Shown here: positions 1 to 9,200 of the stretch, piece after piece
How the letters are laid out: each line of letters opens with the position of its first letter
How positions within the stretch are numbered: position 1 is the first letter of the stretch
Assembly: GCA_945872285.1 (NCBI GenBank)
Contig: CAMBZR010000033.1
Coordinates: forward strand, 1-34,155
DNA: 34,155 nucleotides
Direction of reading: 5' to 3'
DNA from: Bordetella parapertussis
GTDB taxonomy: Bacteria; Pseudomonadota; Gammaproteobacteria; Burkholderiales; Burkholderiaceae_B
Translations under genes and position numbers: made by a program
Notes under the pieces: model-generated
What the model saw: the letters and a program-made list of their open reading frames with translations, nothing else
Database searches by the model: none
Told to the model about the DNA's origin: nothing

Positions 1-590
1 AGATTTTGCTCGGCCAAGACAATCGTTTTTCCTAGCTTGTGCAAGGTGGCGATCAAATCACCGATCTTTTGCACCATGAGGGGGGCTAAGCCCTCGCTGG
101 GCTCGTCAAGCAGCAAGACATCAGGGTTTCCCATCAAGGCGCGGCCGACAGTCAGCATTTGTTGTTCGCCGCCAGATAATTGCCCGCCCATTCGGTCTTT
201 GAGAGGGGCTAAGAGCGGCAGCGTGTCATACACGCGCTCAAGGCTCCAGTCGTCTTCACCCTTCGCACCTTTTTTGATTGCGATGGTGAGATTGTCGTCG
301 ACGCTAAGATCTGGAAATATCTGCCGGTCTTCTGGCACATAGCCAATACCTGCTCGGGCAATTAAATGTGCAGAGCGCCCGGTGATGACCTTGCCGTACA
401 ACTCGACGCTACCCCTTTTTGTAGGATTCACACCAGCGATGGTCTTCATGGTGGTGCTTTTGCCGGCGCCGTTTCGCCCGAGCAAAGCCAAGATTTCGCC
501 CCGGTTCACTTCAAAGGATAATTTGAACAATGCCTGACTAGTGCCATAAAAGACATCGATGTCTTGCACTTTTAGCACGTGGTCGCTCAT
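1..590 (-). CDS. livF: Branched-chain amino acid-type ABC transporter ATPase LivF (C-terminus beyond window)
   Basis: This is one of the two cytoplasmic ATPases that power a Liv (HAAT-family) importer. The visible 196 residues contain Walker A GRNGAGKST at about 38-46, the LivF-typical stretch YVPEDRQIFPDLSV near 84-97, the signature LSGGEQQM near 138-145 and Walker B VLLLDEPSEGLAP near 158-170. The reading frame is still open at the window edge, so about 40 C-terminal residues are missing. The ATG overlaps the last four bases of livG (ATGA), which implies translational coupling. The family is clear. The imported substrate cannot be read from the ATPase; Liv-type systems also carry amides, urea and aromatic acids. 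Confidence 0.95.
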   Translation of the reverse strand, partial: MSDHVLKVQDIDVFYGTSQALFKLSFEVNRGEILALLGRNGAGKSTTMKTIAGVNPTKRGSVELYGKVITGRSAHLIARAGIGYVPEDRQIFPDLSVDDNLTIAIKKGAKGEDDWSLERVYDTLPLLAPLKDRMGGQLSGGEQQMLTVGRALMGNPDVLLLDEPSEGLAPLMVQKIGDLIATLHKLGKTIVLAEQN

Positions 591-1339
591 GCGTGCTCCT
601 CGCGGGGTTTACCCAAGTAGGCCTCAATGACGGCCGGGTTGTTGCGGATTTGCTCTGGGTTACCCTCAGCCAAGAGCTTGCCGTAAGATAAAACGTGGAT
701 GTATTGCGAGACTCTGAAGACGATCTCCATGTCGTGCTCGATCAGCACCACAGTTAAGCCACCTTTTTTCCAGAGACCGTAAACGGTCTCAATCATTTGC
801 TCTCGTTCTTCAGGGCCCATGCCGGCAACGGGTTCGTCTAGCAAAAGCACTTTGGGCTTTAACACTAGCGCCAAGGCCATATCCAAGAGCTTTTGATCGC
901 CGTGCGACAAATTGCCGCTAATCAAATGCGCTTTGGTGTGCAAGCCAAGTTGTTCCATCACTTCAAAGGCCCGATCACGCGTCTGCGCTAAGGGAAACCG
1001 CCCGTGCATTTGCGCCGAACGCCCCAGAGGCGACATCAAAGCACCGCGCAGCGACTCTTCAACAGTCAGAGTCTTAAAGAGTTTGGCCACTTGAAACGCG
1101 CGACCGATTCCCTTGTGTACGATCGCGGCGCTCGTCATGCCAACGATGTCTTCGCCGTCTAACAAAATGCGACCCGAGTCGGGTTTGAGCGCACCTGAAA
1201 TTAAATTAAAGAACGTTGTTTTGCCAGCGCCATTGGGGCCAATCACAGCCGTGAGTGACTCAGTCTTAAAGTGAATCGAGACATCAGAGGTTGCAACGAC
1301 ACCACCAAAGGCCTTGTGGAGGTTTTCGATCTTAAGCAT
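587..1339 (-). CDS. livG: Branched-chain amino acid-type ABC transporter ATPase LivG
   Basis: This is the second ATPase of the Liv importer, 250 residues long. Walker A GPNGAGKTT lies near residues 34-42, followed by the Q-loop region GIGRAFQ. The signature is slightly unusual, LSHGDQKLLDMA rather than LSGGQ, as is common in LivG proteins. Walker B VLLLDEPVAGM and the switch histidine in IEHDM follow. An upstream in-frame extension to about 1414 exists but lies inside the preceding dehydrogenase gene and shows no homology. The ATG at 1339 starts directly on the typical LivG N-terminus and overlaps the dehydrogenase stop by one base (TAATG). Confidence 0.95.
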   Translation of the reverse strand: MLKIENLHKAFGGVVATSDVSIHFKTESLTAVIGPNGAGKTTFFNLISGALKPDSGRILLDGEDIVGMTSAAIVHKGIGRAFQVAKLFKTLTVEESLRGALMSPLGRSAQMHGRFPLAQTRDRAFEVMEQLGLHTKAHLISGNLSHGDQKLLDMALALVLKPKVLLLDEPVAGMGPEEREQMIETVYGLWKKGGLTVVLIEHDMEIVFRVSQYIHVLSYGKLLAEGNPEQIRNNPAVIEAYLGKPREEHA

Positions 1340-2133
1340 TAGTGGCCTCCTGAGGTGTTGGTTTGAGCGGGTGGTACACCGCCATAGGTTTGCCAGGTCG
1401 AGCCGGCTAGCCAACCTGCGTCAACCGGCAAATTGATGCCAGTGATTGCCTTGGCGGCAGGCGACAATAAGAAGCCAACCGAGTCAGCAATTTCGTCTGG
1501 TGTGACCATGCGCCCCATGGCGGCTTGCGATGTGAGGTCTTCGGGGTTGCGATCACCCTGATCAATCGCGGCTTGCAACGCCTCGGTAAGTACGTATCCA
1601 GGCGAAATAGCGTTGACGCGCACACCGGCGCGGCCCCACTCAGCAGCTAGGCAGGCTGTCATTGAGGCCACAGCAGCCTTTGCAGGCGCATAGGCATGCA
1701 AAGGAACCGACCGCATCGAGGTGATCGAAGCGATATTCACGATCGCGCCAGCGCCTAGCTCAGCCATGCGAGAGCCAAACACTGCGCAGGCGAGGTAAGT
1801 GCCACGTTGATCAACAGCGACCACGCGATCCCATTCTGTCATGGTGAGTTTGTCGGGCGTTAAGCGGCGTTGCAAAATCCCCGCGCTGTTGACCAAGGCC
1901 GAGATTTGACCGTGCTTGGCCTCGATCATTGCGGCCGTGTCGCGCACCGCTTGCTCGTCAGTGACATTGCAGGGGTAGGCGTGTACGCCTAGTTCTTTCA
2001 TTTTTGCTTCAGACCAAGTGCCAGGCAGATCGAGCGCAACCACTAAATCGCCGCGCCTGGCTAAATGCCTGACGCAGGCCGCACCAATGCCACTCGACCC
2101 ACCAGTGACCACACTGAGATATTTTTTAGTCAT
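1339..2133 (-). CDS. Short-chain dehydrogenase/reductase (SDR) embedded in the liv operon
   Basis: A 264-residue classical SDR oxidoreductase that should use NAD(P)(H) in the cytoplasm. The cofactor motif TGGSSGIG is at residues 10-17, and the NSAG motif is near 82-85. The catalytic triad is probably S136, Y148 and K152 (YAPAK), and the usual PG motif follows (ISPGYV). The gene sits between livM and livG, overlapping livM by four bases (ATGA) and livG by one base (TAATG), so it is fully built into the operon. SDRs are not part of the standard Liv transporter. The placement suggests it acts on the imported compound. The substrate cannot be inferred; a hydroxy acid, a polyol or an aromatic diol are all possible. 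Confidence 0.92.
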   Translation of the reverse strand: MTKKYLSVVTGGSSGIGAACVRHLARRGDLVVALDLPGTWSEAKMKELGVHAYPCNVTDEQAVRDTAAMIEAKHGQISALVNSAGILQRRLTPDKLTMTEWDRVVAVDQRGTYLACAVFGSRMAELGAGAIVNIASITSMRSVPLHAYAPAKAAVASMTACLAAEWGRAGVRVNAISPGYVLTEALQAAIDQGDRNPEDLTSQAAMGRMVTPDEIADSVGFLLSPAAKAITGINLPVDAGWLAGSTWQTYGGVPPAQTNTSGGH

Positions 2134-3098
2134 GATTGCACTCGCTTCTTGGTGAGAGCGTTATACAACTCTCCCACAAAGTCAGTGATGCCGCGTTTAA
2201 AGCCTAAGGCAAAGATCAAGACGATGACGCCTAACGCTAAGCCGTGATACTCGGTCGTGCGTGTGATGATGTCGTTAAAGATGTTCAACAAACCTGCGCC
2301 GATGATCGGGCCCAAGAAAACATTGATGCCACCCATCATGATCATAAATACAGCTTCGCCCGACATTGTCCAATAACTAAACTCTGGGTAGGCTCCCGAG
2401 ACAAATAACGCCATCAGCGAGCCGCCGATGCCGGCAAAGGCACCTGCCAAAATAAAGGCGTACAGACGAATGCGCCATACATCAATTCCTAAGAAGCGCG
2501 CCCGATCTGCGTTGTCGCGAACCATCCGCAGGGTATAGCCAAACGGCGATTGCAACACGTAGCGCATGATGAGTAGGCTGACCACGCCGATGACGACACA
2601 AAACCAGTACAGCGTGTTGGGATCGGCCACATTAATGCCACCCCAGAACGGTCTGCGTGGGATACCACCCATCAAACCTTGATCACCGCCTGTCAGTGAG
2701 GTCCAAGTGATAATCACACTGTGAATCAACATCTGAAACGCAAGAGTCAAGAACGAGAAATAGATCTCTTTGAGTTTGACGCAAATCATCCCGATTACCC
2801 ACGCCAGCAGTGAGCAAAACACAATTGCGCCTAACAGCGCGACGGGTATCGATACTTCAGTGCGTTGCATTAACAGGCCAAAGGTATAAGCGCCGCCGCC
2901 AAAAAACATAGCGTGACCAAAAGATACCATTCCCCCGTAACCCACCAAAACATTCAGCGAGGTGGCGAACACGCCTAACGCGGCCAGGCGAATCACAAAG
3001 TCAAGCGTGACGCGACCGGGCGATAGCAGGGGCAGCGCCGCTAATAGAGCGAGTACAACAAGCCCAAAGAGCAATTCTTTTTTGAAAGTCGTGTTCAT
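2130..3098 (-). CDS. livM: Branched-chain amino acid-type ABC permease LivM
   Basis: A 322-residue inner-membrane permease with about eight to ten hydrophobic segments. The family-typical motif SLNVLVGYGGMVSFGHAMFF occurs near residues 42-61. The EAA-like cytoplasmic loop contains GYTLRMVRDNADRARFLGID near 192-211, which contacts the ATPase. Another conserved stretch is GGINVFLGPIIGA near 257-269. The ATG at 3098 overlaps the livH stop by one base, and the 3' end overlaps the SDR start by four bases. It pairs with LivH to form the translocation pore. Confidence 0.95.
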   Translation of the reverse strand: MNTTFKKELLFGLVVLALLAALPLLSPGRVTLDFVIRLAALGVFATSLNVLVGYGGMVSFGHAMFFGGGAYTFGLLMQRTEVSIPVALLGAIVFCSLLAWVIGMICVKLKEIYFSFLTLAFQMLIHSVIITWTSLTGGDQGLMGGIPRRPFWGGINVADPNTLYWFCVVIGVVSLLIMRYVLQSPFGYTLRMVRDNADRARFLGIDVWRIRLYAFILAGAFAGIGGSLMALFVSGAYPEFSYWTMSGEAVFMIMMGGINVFLGPIIGAGLLNIFNDIITRTTEYHGLALGVIVLIFALGFKRGITDFVGELYNALTKKRVQS

Positions 3099-4000
3099 TA
3101 ACGTGGCTCCTTACCTAAGAGGCCGCTCGGCTTGAGAATCAAAATCAGCGCCATCGCCAAGAACATGATGCCTTCAACGAAGAGCGGAAACCCAATCGAG
3201 CCAAACGAGCGCACCAGACCAATTACCAGGGCACCCACTAACGCGCCACTTACCGAGCCCATTCCACCAATGACCGTCACAATAAAGGACTCAATCAAAA
3301 TCGAGAAGCCCATGCCGGGTGACATTGAACGCACCGGCGCAGCAAGCGCACCGGCTAAGCCCGCAAGCGCGCCACCAAAGGCAAACACACCCGCGTAGAT
3401 CCAAGTGGTGTTTAAACCGAGTACCGAGGTCATCGTCGGGTTGTGCGCCGCTGCGCGCACCACCTTACCGATGCGAGTGCGTGTCAGCAAATACCACATC
3501 ACTAAGGCGATCACCCCTGAAGCACAAATCATGAACACATAAAAAACTGGCACGATGCCGTCAAAGATAAACAGCGGTGGCGCTTGAAAAGCCGCCGGCA
3601 TGCCCATCGATTGAAACTCTGCGCCCCAAATGATTTTGACCGCATCGTCCATGATGAGGATCAAGGCGTAGCACACAAGCAGTTGCAGTAACACCTCGGC
3701 CTGATAGACGCGCCGCATAAAAAAGCGTTCAAAAATCAGACTGAACAAACCGACGCCTATACCGGAAATCACGGCTGATAGCACGTAGCTGTCTGTGATG
3801 CGATAGGCTGACAGGGCCAGGTAGGCGCCCAGCATATAGAGCGAGCCGTGCGCAAAATTAATCACGCCTAGCACACCAAAGATTAAGGTTAGGCCAGCTG
3901 CGACTAAAAACAGCAGCGAGCCAACAATCAAACCAGTGCTGGTTTGAGTGACGATGCACGACATTGAGGTCACGCACTCATATAAGGCGATGGGATCCAC
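3098..4000 (-). CDS. livH: Branched-chain amino acid-type ABC permease LivH
   Basis: A 300-residue inner-membrane permease, partner of LivM. Family motifs include LTLIFGVLGVINFAHGSLYM near residues 34-53 and GLNTTWIYAGVFAFGGALAG near 197-216. The start is a choice. A longer frame opens with TTG at 4042. The GTG at 4000 has a clean GGAG six bases upstream and gives a protein of usual length, so it is preferred. An internal ATG (MSCIV) a few codons later would cut a little more. The livK gene lies about 160 bases upstream with a terminator in between. Confidence 0.93.
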   Translation of the reverse strand: MDPIALYECVTSMSCIVTQTSTGLIVGSLLFLVAAGLTLIFGVLGVINFAHGSLYMLGAYLALSAYRITDSYVLSAVISGIGVGLFSLIFERFFMRRVYQAEVLLQLLVCYALILIMDDAVKIIWGAEFQSMGMPAAFQAPPLFIFDGIVPVFYVFMICASGVIALVMWYLLTRTRIGKVVRAAAHNPTMTSVLGLNTTWIYAGVFAFGGALAGLAGALAAPVRSMSPGMGFSILIESFIVTVIGGMGSVSGALVGALVIGLVRSFGSIGFPLFVEGIMFLAMALILILKPSGLLGKEPR

Positions 4001-4100
4001 GAGGGTCTCCGAGAGGGGGGTATACGGTTGATACAACCGCAACTGACTGGACTGTGCAGACGGGTGCAGTTAAAGCAAGAACAAACGGCAAGTATAAGAA

Positions 4101-4136
4101 AAAGGCCTCTGCATGAACGCTCAGGCAAAGGCCTTT
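4101..4136 (-). terminator. Rho-independent terminator/attenuator behind the binding-protein gene
   Basis: The arms aaaggcctctgc (4101-4112) and gcaaaggccttt (4125-4136) pair over 12 bp with one G-U wobble around a 12-base loop. Read on the minus strand, the stem ends in a run of T (TTTTTC). It stands about 30 bases after the binding-protein stop and about 100 bases before livH. It could therefore allow only partial readthrough into the permease and ATPase genes, keeping the binding protein in excess. Confidence 0.85.
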
Positions 4137-4163
4137 AGACCTCAGTGCAATACTCTCTGAGTG

Positions 4164-5429
4164 TTATGCCCAGCCTTTGCGTTTCTTCCACTCGAGTTCA
4201 AGTTCGAGGATCTGCTTCCAGTCGCCAACGGTTTGCTTGGTGACAAACGGCTCTTTGCTGATCAAGGGGCCATAACCGATGGCGTAGTTGATAATGGTGT
4301 TGTCTTCAGCACGCATTGTAATTGTGCCGTCGACGCCAAAGGGCGAGTTGATTTTCATACCGCGCATTGCTTCGGCAATTTTTTTGCCGTCTGAGCTGTT
4401 GGCTTTTTTCATGGCAGCGGTTAAAAAGCCCATCCCGACCGCGTTTTCCCATGACCAGTTCAGGGGATCCTCTTTAAACTTGGCGATATAGCCCTCTGCC
4501 CAGGCGGCGTTGGCCGGGGTGTTCGGAAAGGTCTTTAGATACCGGTTACCAGAGTGCAGGTTTGGCGGTACATTTTTAAGTGCCTTCAGCACCGCGTATT
4601 CAGCAATGTTTGGCGAGAAGAATTGTTTATCTTTAAACAATGCATAAATGCCCGCCTGATCAACAAACGACGTCATATCGCCACCCCACAAGCACGAATA
4701 AATCGCTTGTGGCTTACCTTGCACCATGCGTGTAATGTTTTCGGTGTAGTCTGCCTGAAACAATTTTGGCCAAACTTCGCCAACCACTTCGATGTCTTTA
4801 TTGAAGTGCTTCAGATATTCAAAATATTCAGTCGTTGTATCACGGCCGTAGGCATAGTCAGGCGAAATGCTCATCCAACGCCTGAGTTTAAGTTCTTTCG
4901 CAACCTGCGCGCCATAAGAACCACCGGCGATCGCATCATGGATACCTTGGCGTGCGCAACGAAAGGCGGTCGCGACGCGTAGCTTGGGATCAGCAGTCAG
5001 TGAAGAGGTTTCTGAATTGGTGTGCATCACAAACACGCCCAGGTCTTTTGCCACTTCGTGCACGGCAAACGCGCCCGATGATGCCTCGGCATCCCACAGC
5101 AGTTCACAGCCATCGCTGGTAACAAGTTCGCGGGCAACACGGGCCGCTTCTTGGGGTTGACCTTTTGAATCACGCACAACCAACTCAAGCATGCGTCCAC
5201 CTAGGCCGCCTGCAGCATTGAATTTTTCAATTTCAAACATCGCGCCGTTTCGTGATGAAAGGCCCAACATCGCCACGCGACCCGACAAAATAGTGGGCAT
5301 GCCGATTTTGATCGGTTTGTTTTGCGCCAGCGAAATCGCAGGCAAGCCCATGGCGGCTAACCCGGCGGCGCCTTGCAACAGCCTACGGCGCGAGGCCTGA
5401 ACGGTGGTCTTTTTGATCGTATTGCTCAT
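4164..5429 (-). CDS. Liv-type ABC transporter substrate-binding protein (periplasmic, Tat-type signal)
   Basis: A 421-residue periplasmic binding protein of the Peripla_BP_6 (LivK/AmiC) family, feeding the LivHMGF importer downstream. The N-terminus has a twin-arginine-like signal (SRRRLLQG at 13-20) and a likely cleavage after SLA at 33-35. The mature protein begins with the family-typical KIGMPTILSGRVAMLG. Later stretches such as AGGLGGRMLELVVRDSKGQP near 74-93 also fit the family. The ATG at 5429 has GGAG six bases upstream. Proteins of this length are common for amide, urea or aromatic-acid binding relatives. Calling it leucine-specific would be over-reading. Confidence 0.9.
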   Translation of the reverse strand: MSNTIKKTTVQASRRRLLQGAAGLAAMGLPAISLAQNKPIKIGMPTILSGRVAMLGLSSRNGAMFEIEKFNAAGGLGGRMLELVVRDSKGQPQEAARVARELVTSDGCELLWDAEASSGAFAVHEVAKDLGVFVMHTNSETSSLTADPKLRVATAFRCARQGIHDAIAGGSYGAQVAKELKLRRWMSISPDYAYGRDTTTEYFEYLKHFNKDIEVVGEVWPKLFQADYTENITRMVQGKPQAIYSCLWGGDMTSFVDQAGIYALFKDKQFFSPNIAEYAVLKALKNVPPNLHSGNRYLKTFPNTPANAAWAEGYIAKFKEDPLNWSWENAVGMGFLTAAMKKANSSDGKKIAEAMRGMKINSPFGVDGTITMRAEDNTIINYAIGYGPLISKEPFVTKQTVGDWKQILELELEWKKRKGWA

Positions 5430-5563
5430 GTTTGTCTCCAGAGTTTTAAATGCAACGCCCGACTTTATCCCAAGTTAGAGAGTTGCGATATAAGGGAAAA
5501 TGAGGATGTCGGTAGATACCCACCTCAGGTCCCCAGTCTGAATTCCGATTAACCCTAGAATAC

Positions 5564-5947
5564 CTAAGGTTGATAGTTCGATAATTCGATCAGATTGTCA
5601 TCTGGGTCACGCAGGTACACGGATATGATTTTGCCAACAGCGCCGGTGCGCTCGACCGGCCCGAGTTCGATCGTGACGCCCGCGGCGTTCAGTTCGTTGA
5701 CGATGTCATCGACCGGGGTTGCCGCAATGAAGCACAGGTCGCCCGACCCGGCTGTGGGCGTCTTGGCTTTTGGGTCGAACATCTTGTCAACCTGATGCAA
5801 ATTGATTTTTTGCTGCCCAAACCTCAGGGCTTTGCGGTCGCCCAAAAAGGTAATGACCTCAAAGCCCAAGATGCGACCATAAAAATCGCAGGTGCGCTCG
5901 AGGCTGGCAACGGTTAAAACAAGATGATCTAGGTGGTCGATTTTCAT
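5564..5947 (-). CDS. VOC (glyoxalase/dioxygenase-fold) family protein
   Basis: A 127-residue single-module vicinal-oxygen-chelate protein. The expected start IDHLDHLVLTVASLERTCDFY is present, with candidate metal ligands at H8 in the first strand, H in the INLHQ strand near residue 51, and E in NLIELSNY near residue 121. The strand-turn motif RDPDDNLIEL is typical of glyoxalase-I and fosfomycin-resistance-like folds. Reaction and substrate are not determinable. It diverges from the MOSC-like gene across a 78-base gap and lies about 130 bases upstream of the Liv binding protein, without clear operon linkage. Confidence 0.88.
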   Translation of the reverse strand: MKIDHLDHLVLTVASLERTCDFYGRILGFEVITFLGDRKALRFGQQKINLHQVDKMFDPKAKTPTAGSGDLCFIAATPVDDIVNELNAAGVTIELGPVERTGAVGKIISVYLRDPDDNLIELSNYQP

Positions 5948-6025
5948 AACGTTGAAGGCCTCAGAGATAAAAGTTTGGATTGGGCTAGACTGTGCGTTAG
6001 GTTAAACCAAGCTAGGGCGCTATTC

Positions 6026-6415
6026 ATGTCAAAAGAAATGTCTTTCCCGTTAGTCGGCTGTGCCGGCTCAGATCATCGCGAGGCTGCACAATATCACCAG
6101 CGTTGGTTCGTGGTCGATGCGAAGGGCGGCTGGCTGAGTGCGGCGCAATGCCCTGGGCTGAGTGGTGTCAGTACCGATGTCCGTATGGGGTATTTGGTGT
6201 TGCGCGCGCCTGGTATGTTGCGCATGGACATCCCAATGGATGTGATCGAAGATGATGACAGCGTGCGTCAAACGGCGCAGGTTGCAGCCCAGACGGTCGA
6301 TGTGGTCGATGAGGGTGAAGTTGCTGCCGCTTGGTTCACCCATGTGACGGGTCAGCCGAGTCGGCTAGTGAAAGTGCATCCTGAGGCAAAGCCGGTAATT
6401 TGGCCCGCTAAGTAA
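6026..6415 (+). CDS. Stand-alone MOSC N-terminal-like beta-barrel protein
   Basis: A 129-residue protein resembling only the N-terminal half of MOSC (molybdenum-cofactor sulfurase C-terminal) proteins. Recognisable stretches are RWFVVDAKGGWLSAAQCP and LVLRAPGMLRMDIPM, then AAAWFTHVTGQPSRLVKV. The catalytic MOSC domain with its conserved cysteine should follow, but the frame stops after WPAK. The gene may be a natural single-domain version or a truncated remnant. The preferred ATG at 6026 has AGGG eight bases upstream. An in-frame extension to 5933 would run into the divergent VOC gene. Function is unknown. Confidence 0.75.
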   Translation: MSKEMSFPLVGCAGSDHREAAQYHQRWFVVDAKGGWLSAAQCPGLSGVSTDVRMGYLVLRAPGMLRMDIPMDVIEDDDSVRQTAQVAAQTVDVVDEGEVAAAWFTHVTGQPSRLVKVHPEAKPVIWPAK

Positions 6416-6461
6416 ACCCAGGTAGAGCGACTTAGCCTCAGCAAACTCGTTCTGGTAGCGT

Positions 6462-7797
<1,336 letters not shown>

Positions 7798-7798
7798 T

Positions 7799-9199
7799 AT
7801 GTTTCGCTTCTTTAAGAAAAAACCCGACCAATCCGACCCAAGTGCCGCCGATCAGCAACCTGATCCCGAGGCGAGTCAGCCTGCGCCTGAGGCGCTAAAG
7901 GCCGACCAAGGCGTGGGGATCGATCACGTACCCGTGTCCAACGGCGATCCACCACTTGCCGATGAAGGCATTCAGACCTCTGACCAGACGGCCCCTGCGG
8001 TCGAGGACCTGGCGACAGAGTCTCCACGTGTGGGTTTGTTGAGCCGCTGGTTTAAGCGTAACCCAGAGCAGCCCCCGAGTGGTGGTGACGTCGAGCCAAA
8101 GTCAGAGGATTCGGCTGATGACGAGGCGGTGGCGACAGCCCCTGACGCGGCTGAGGAGGATGACCTCATAGGTGACGCCTGGAAAGGCGATCCCCTGGAC
8201 GAGCAGGCAGAAGAGTCAGAAGAGGCAGAAAAGTCAGAAGATTCAGAAGAGTCAGAAGATTCAGAAGAGTCAGAAGAGGCTGAACAAAAATCATCGTGGC
8301 TGGCCAAGCTGCGTGGTGGTTTAGCTAAAACTGGCAAAAGCATTGGTGGGATTTTTGTTGGTGTACGTGTTGATGAGGCCTTATTCGAAGAGCTCGAGAC
8401 CGCTCTGATCATGGCGGATACAGGCGTTGAGGCGACCGAGCAGCTGTTGATTGCCCTAAGAATGCGGGTCAAGCAAGAGCGCATCGAAGATGCGCCTGGG
8501 GTCAAGCAAGCCTTGCGCGACGTCTTGGCAGAGCACTTGCGCGTGCTCGAAAAACCCTTTGAAGTGGGTCGCGTCAAACCTTTGGTTGTGATGATGACGG
8601 GTGTGAACGGCGCAGGCAAAACCACCTCGATTGGCAAACTGGCTTTTTGCCTACAAAAAGAGGGCGCACGCGTGCTGCTTGCCGCAGGCGATACCTTCAG
8701 AGCAGCAGCACGTCAGCAACTCGTTGAATGGGGTTCGCGCAACAACGTCGATGTGATTGCTCAAGACGGCGGCGACCCTGCAGCGGTGGCGTTTGATGCG
8801 GTGAACGCTGGTCGCGCACGTGGCATGGATGTGGTGATGGTGGATACTGCAGGGCGCTTGCCTACCCAGCTACACTTGATGGACGAGCTTAAAAAAATTC
8901 GCCGAGTGATTGCCAAAGCTGACCCCACTGCACCACACGAAGTCTTATTGGTGGTCGATGGTAATCAAGGCCAAAACGTGTTGTCTCAGATTCGTGCGTT
9001 TGATGCAGCGGTTGGCTTAACAGGGCTGATCGTGACCAAACTTGACGGTACGGCCAAAGGCGGCACGCTCGCCGCAGTGGCTGCCGGTGCGCAAGGCGTC
9101 AGGCCGATTCCGGTGTATTGGATTGGCGTGGGTGAGCGGATTGAAGACTTGCAGCCGTTTGTGGCGGCCGAGTTTGCAGCGGCGGTTGTGGGTCAGTAA
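7799..9199 (+). CDS. ftsY: Signal recognition particle receptor FtsY
   Basis: FtsY is the SRP receptor GTPase that docks ribosome-nascent chain complexes at the inner membrane. The 466 residues comprise an acidic A domain (1 to about 165), an N domain (about 166-258) and a GTPase G domain. GTPase motifs are GVNGAGKTT at 268-276, DTFRAAARQQL at 298-308, DTAGRLPTQ at 349-357, and TKLDGTAKGG. The N-terminus MFRFFKKKP is typical, supporting this ATG. The A domain includes a Ser/Glu/Asp repeat block (about 138-162). No good Shine-Dalgarno sequence precedes the ATG. Confidence 0.98.
   Translation: MFRFFKKKPDQSDPSAADQQPDPEASQPAPEALKADQGVGIDHVPVSNGDPPLADEGIQTSDQTAPAVEDLATESPRVGLLSRWFKRNPEQPPSGGDVEPKSEDSADDEAVATAPDAAEEDDLIGDAWKGDPLDEQAEESEEAEKSEDSEESEDSEESEEAEQKSSWLAKLRGGLAKTGKSIGGIFVGVRVDEALFEELETALIMADTGVEATEQLLIALRMRVKQERIEDAPGVKQALRDVLAEHLRVLEKPFEVGRVKPLVVMMTGVNGAGKTTSIGKLAFCLQKEGARVLLAAGDTFRAAARQQLVEWGSRNNVDVIAQDGGDPAAVAFDAVNAGRARGMDVVMVDTAGRLPTQLHLMDELKKIRRVIAKADPTAPHEVLLVVDGNQGQNVLSQIRAFDAAVGLTGLIVTKLDGTAKGGTLAAVAAGAQGVRPIPVYWIGVGERIEDLQPFVAAEFAAAVVGQ
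8210..8283 (+). repeat. Low-complexity TCAGAAGAn repeat inside ftsY
   Basis: Near-perfect 9- and 18-base repeats built from tcagaagag and tcagaagat encode an SEE/SED peptide run in the acidic A domain. The units are multiples of three, so slippage would change the length without breaking the frame. This makes it a likely length-variable site among relatives. Confidence 0.9.
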
Positions 9200-9200
9200 G

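Noticed and set aside
4554..4982. A 142-codon plus-strand open frame inside the Liv binding-protein gene
   Set aside because: It is antisense to a clear periplasmic-binding-protein gene and shows no recognisable domain.
5933..6025. Longer start of the MOSC-like gene
   Set aside because: The extension overlaps the divergent VOC start and gives sequence unlike the family; the ATG at 6026 has a better ribosome site.
7972..8637. A 221-codon minus-strand open frame across ftsY
   Set aside because: Its Ser-rich composition is the antisense of the acidic FtsY repeat and GC-rich codons; there is no independent motif or ribosome site.
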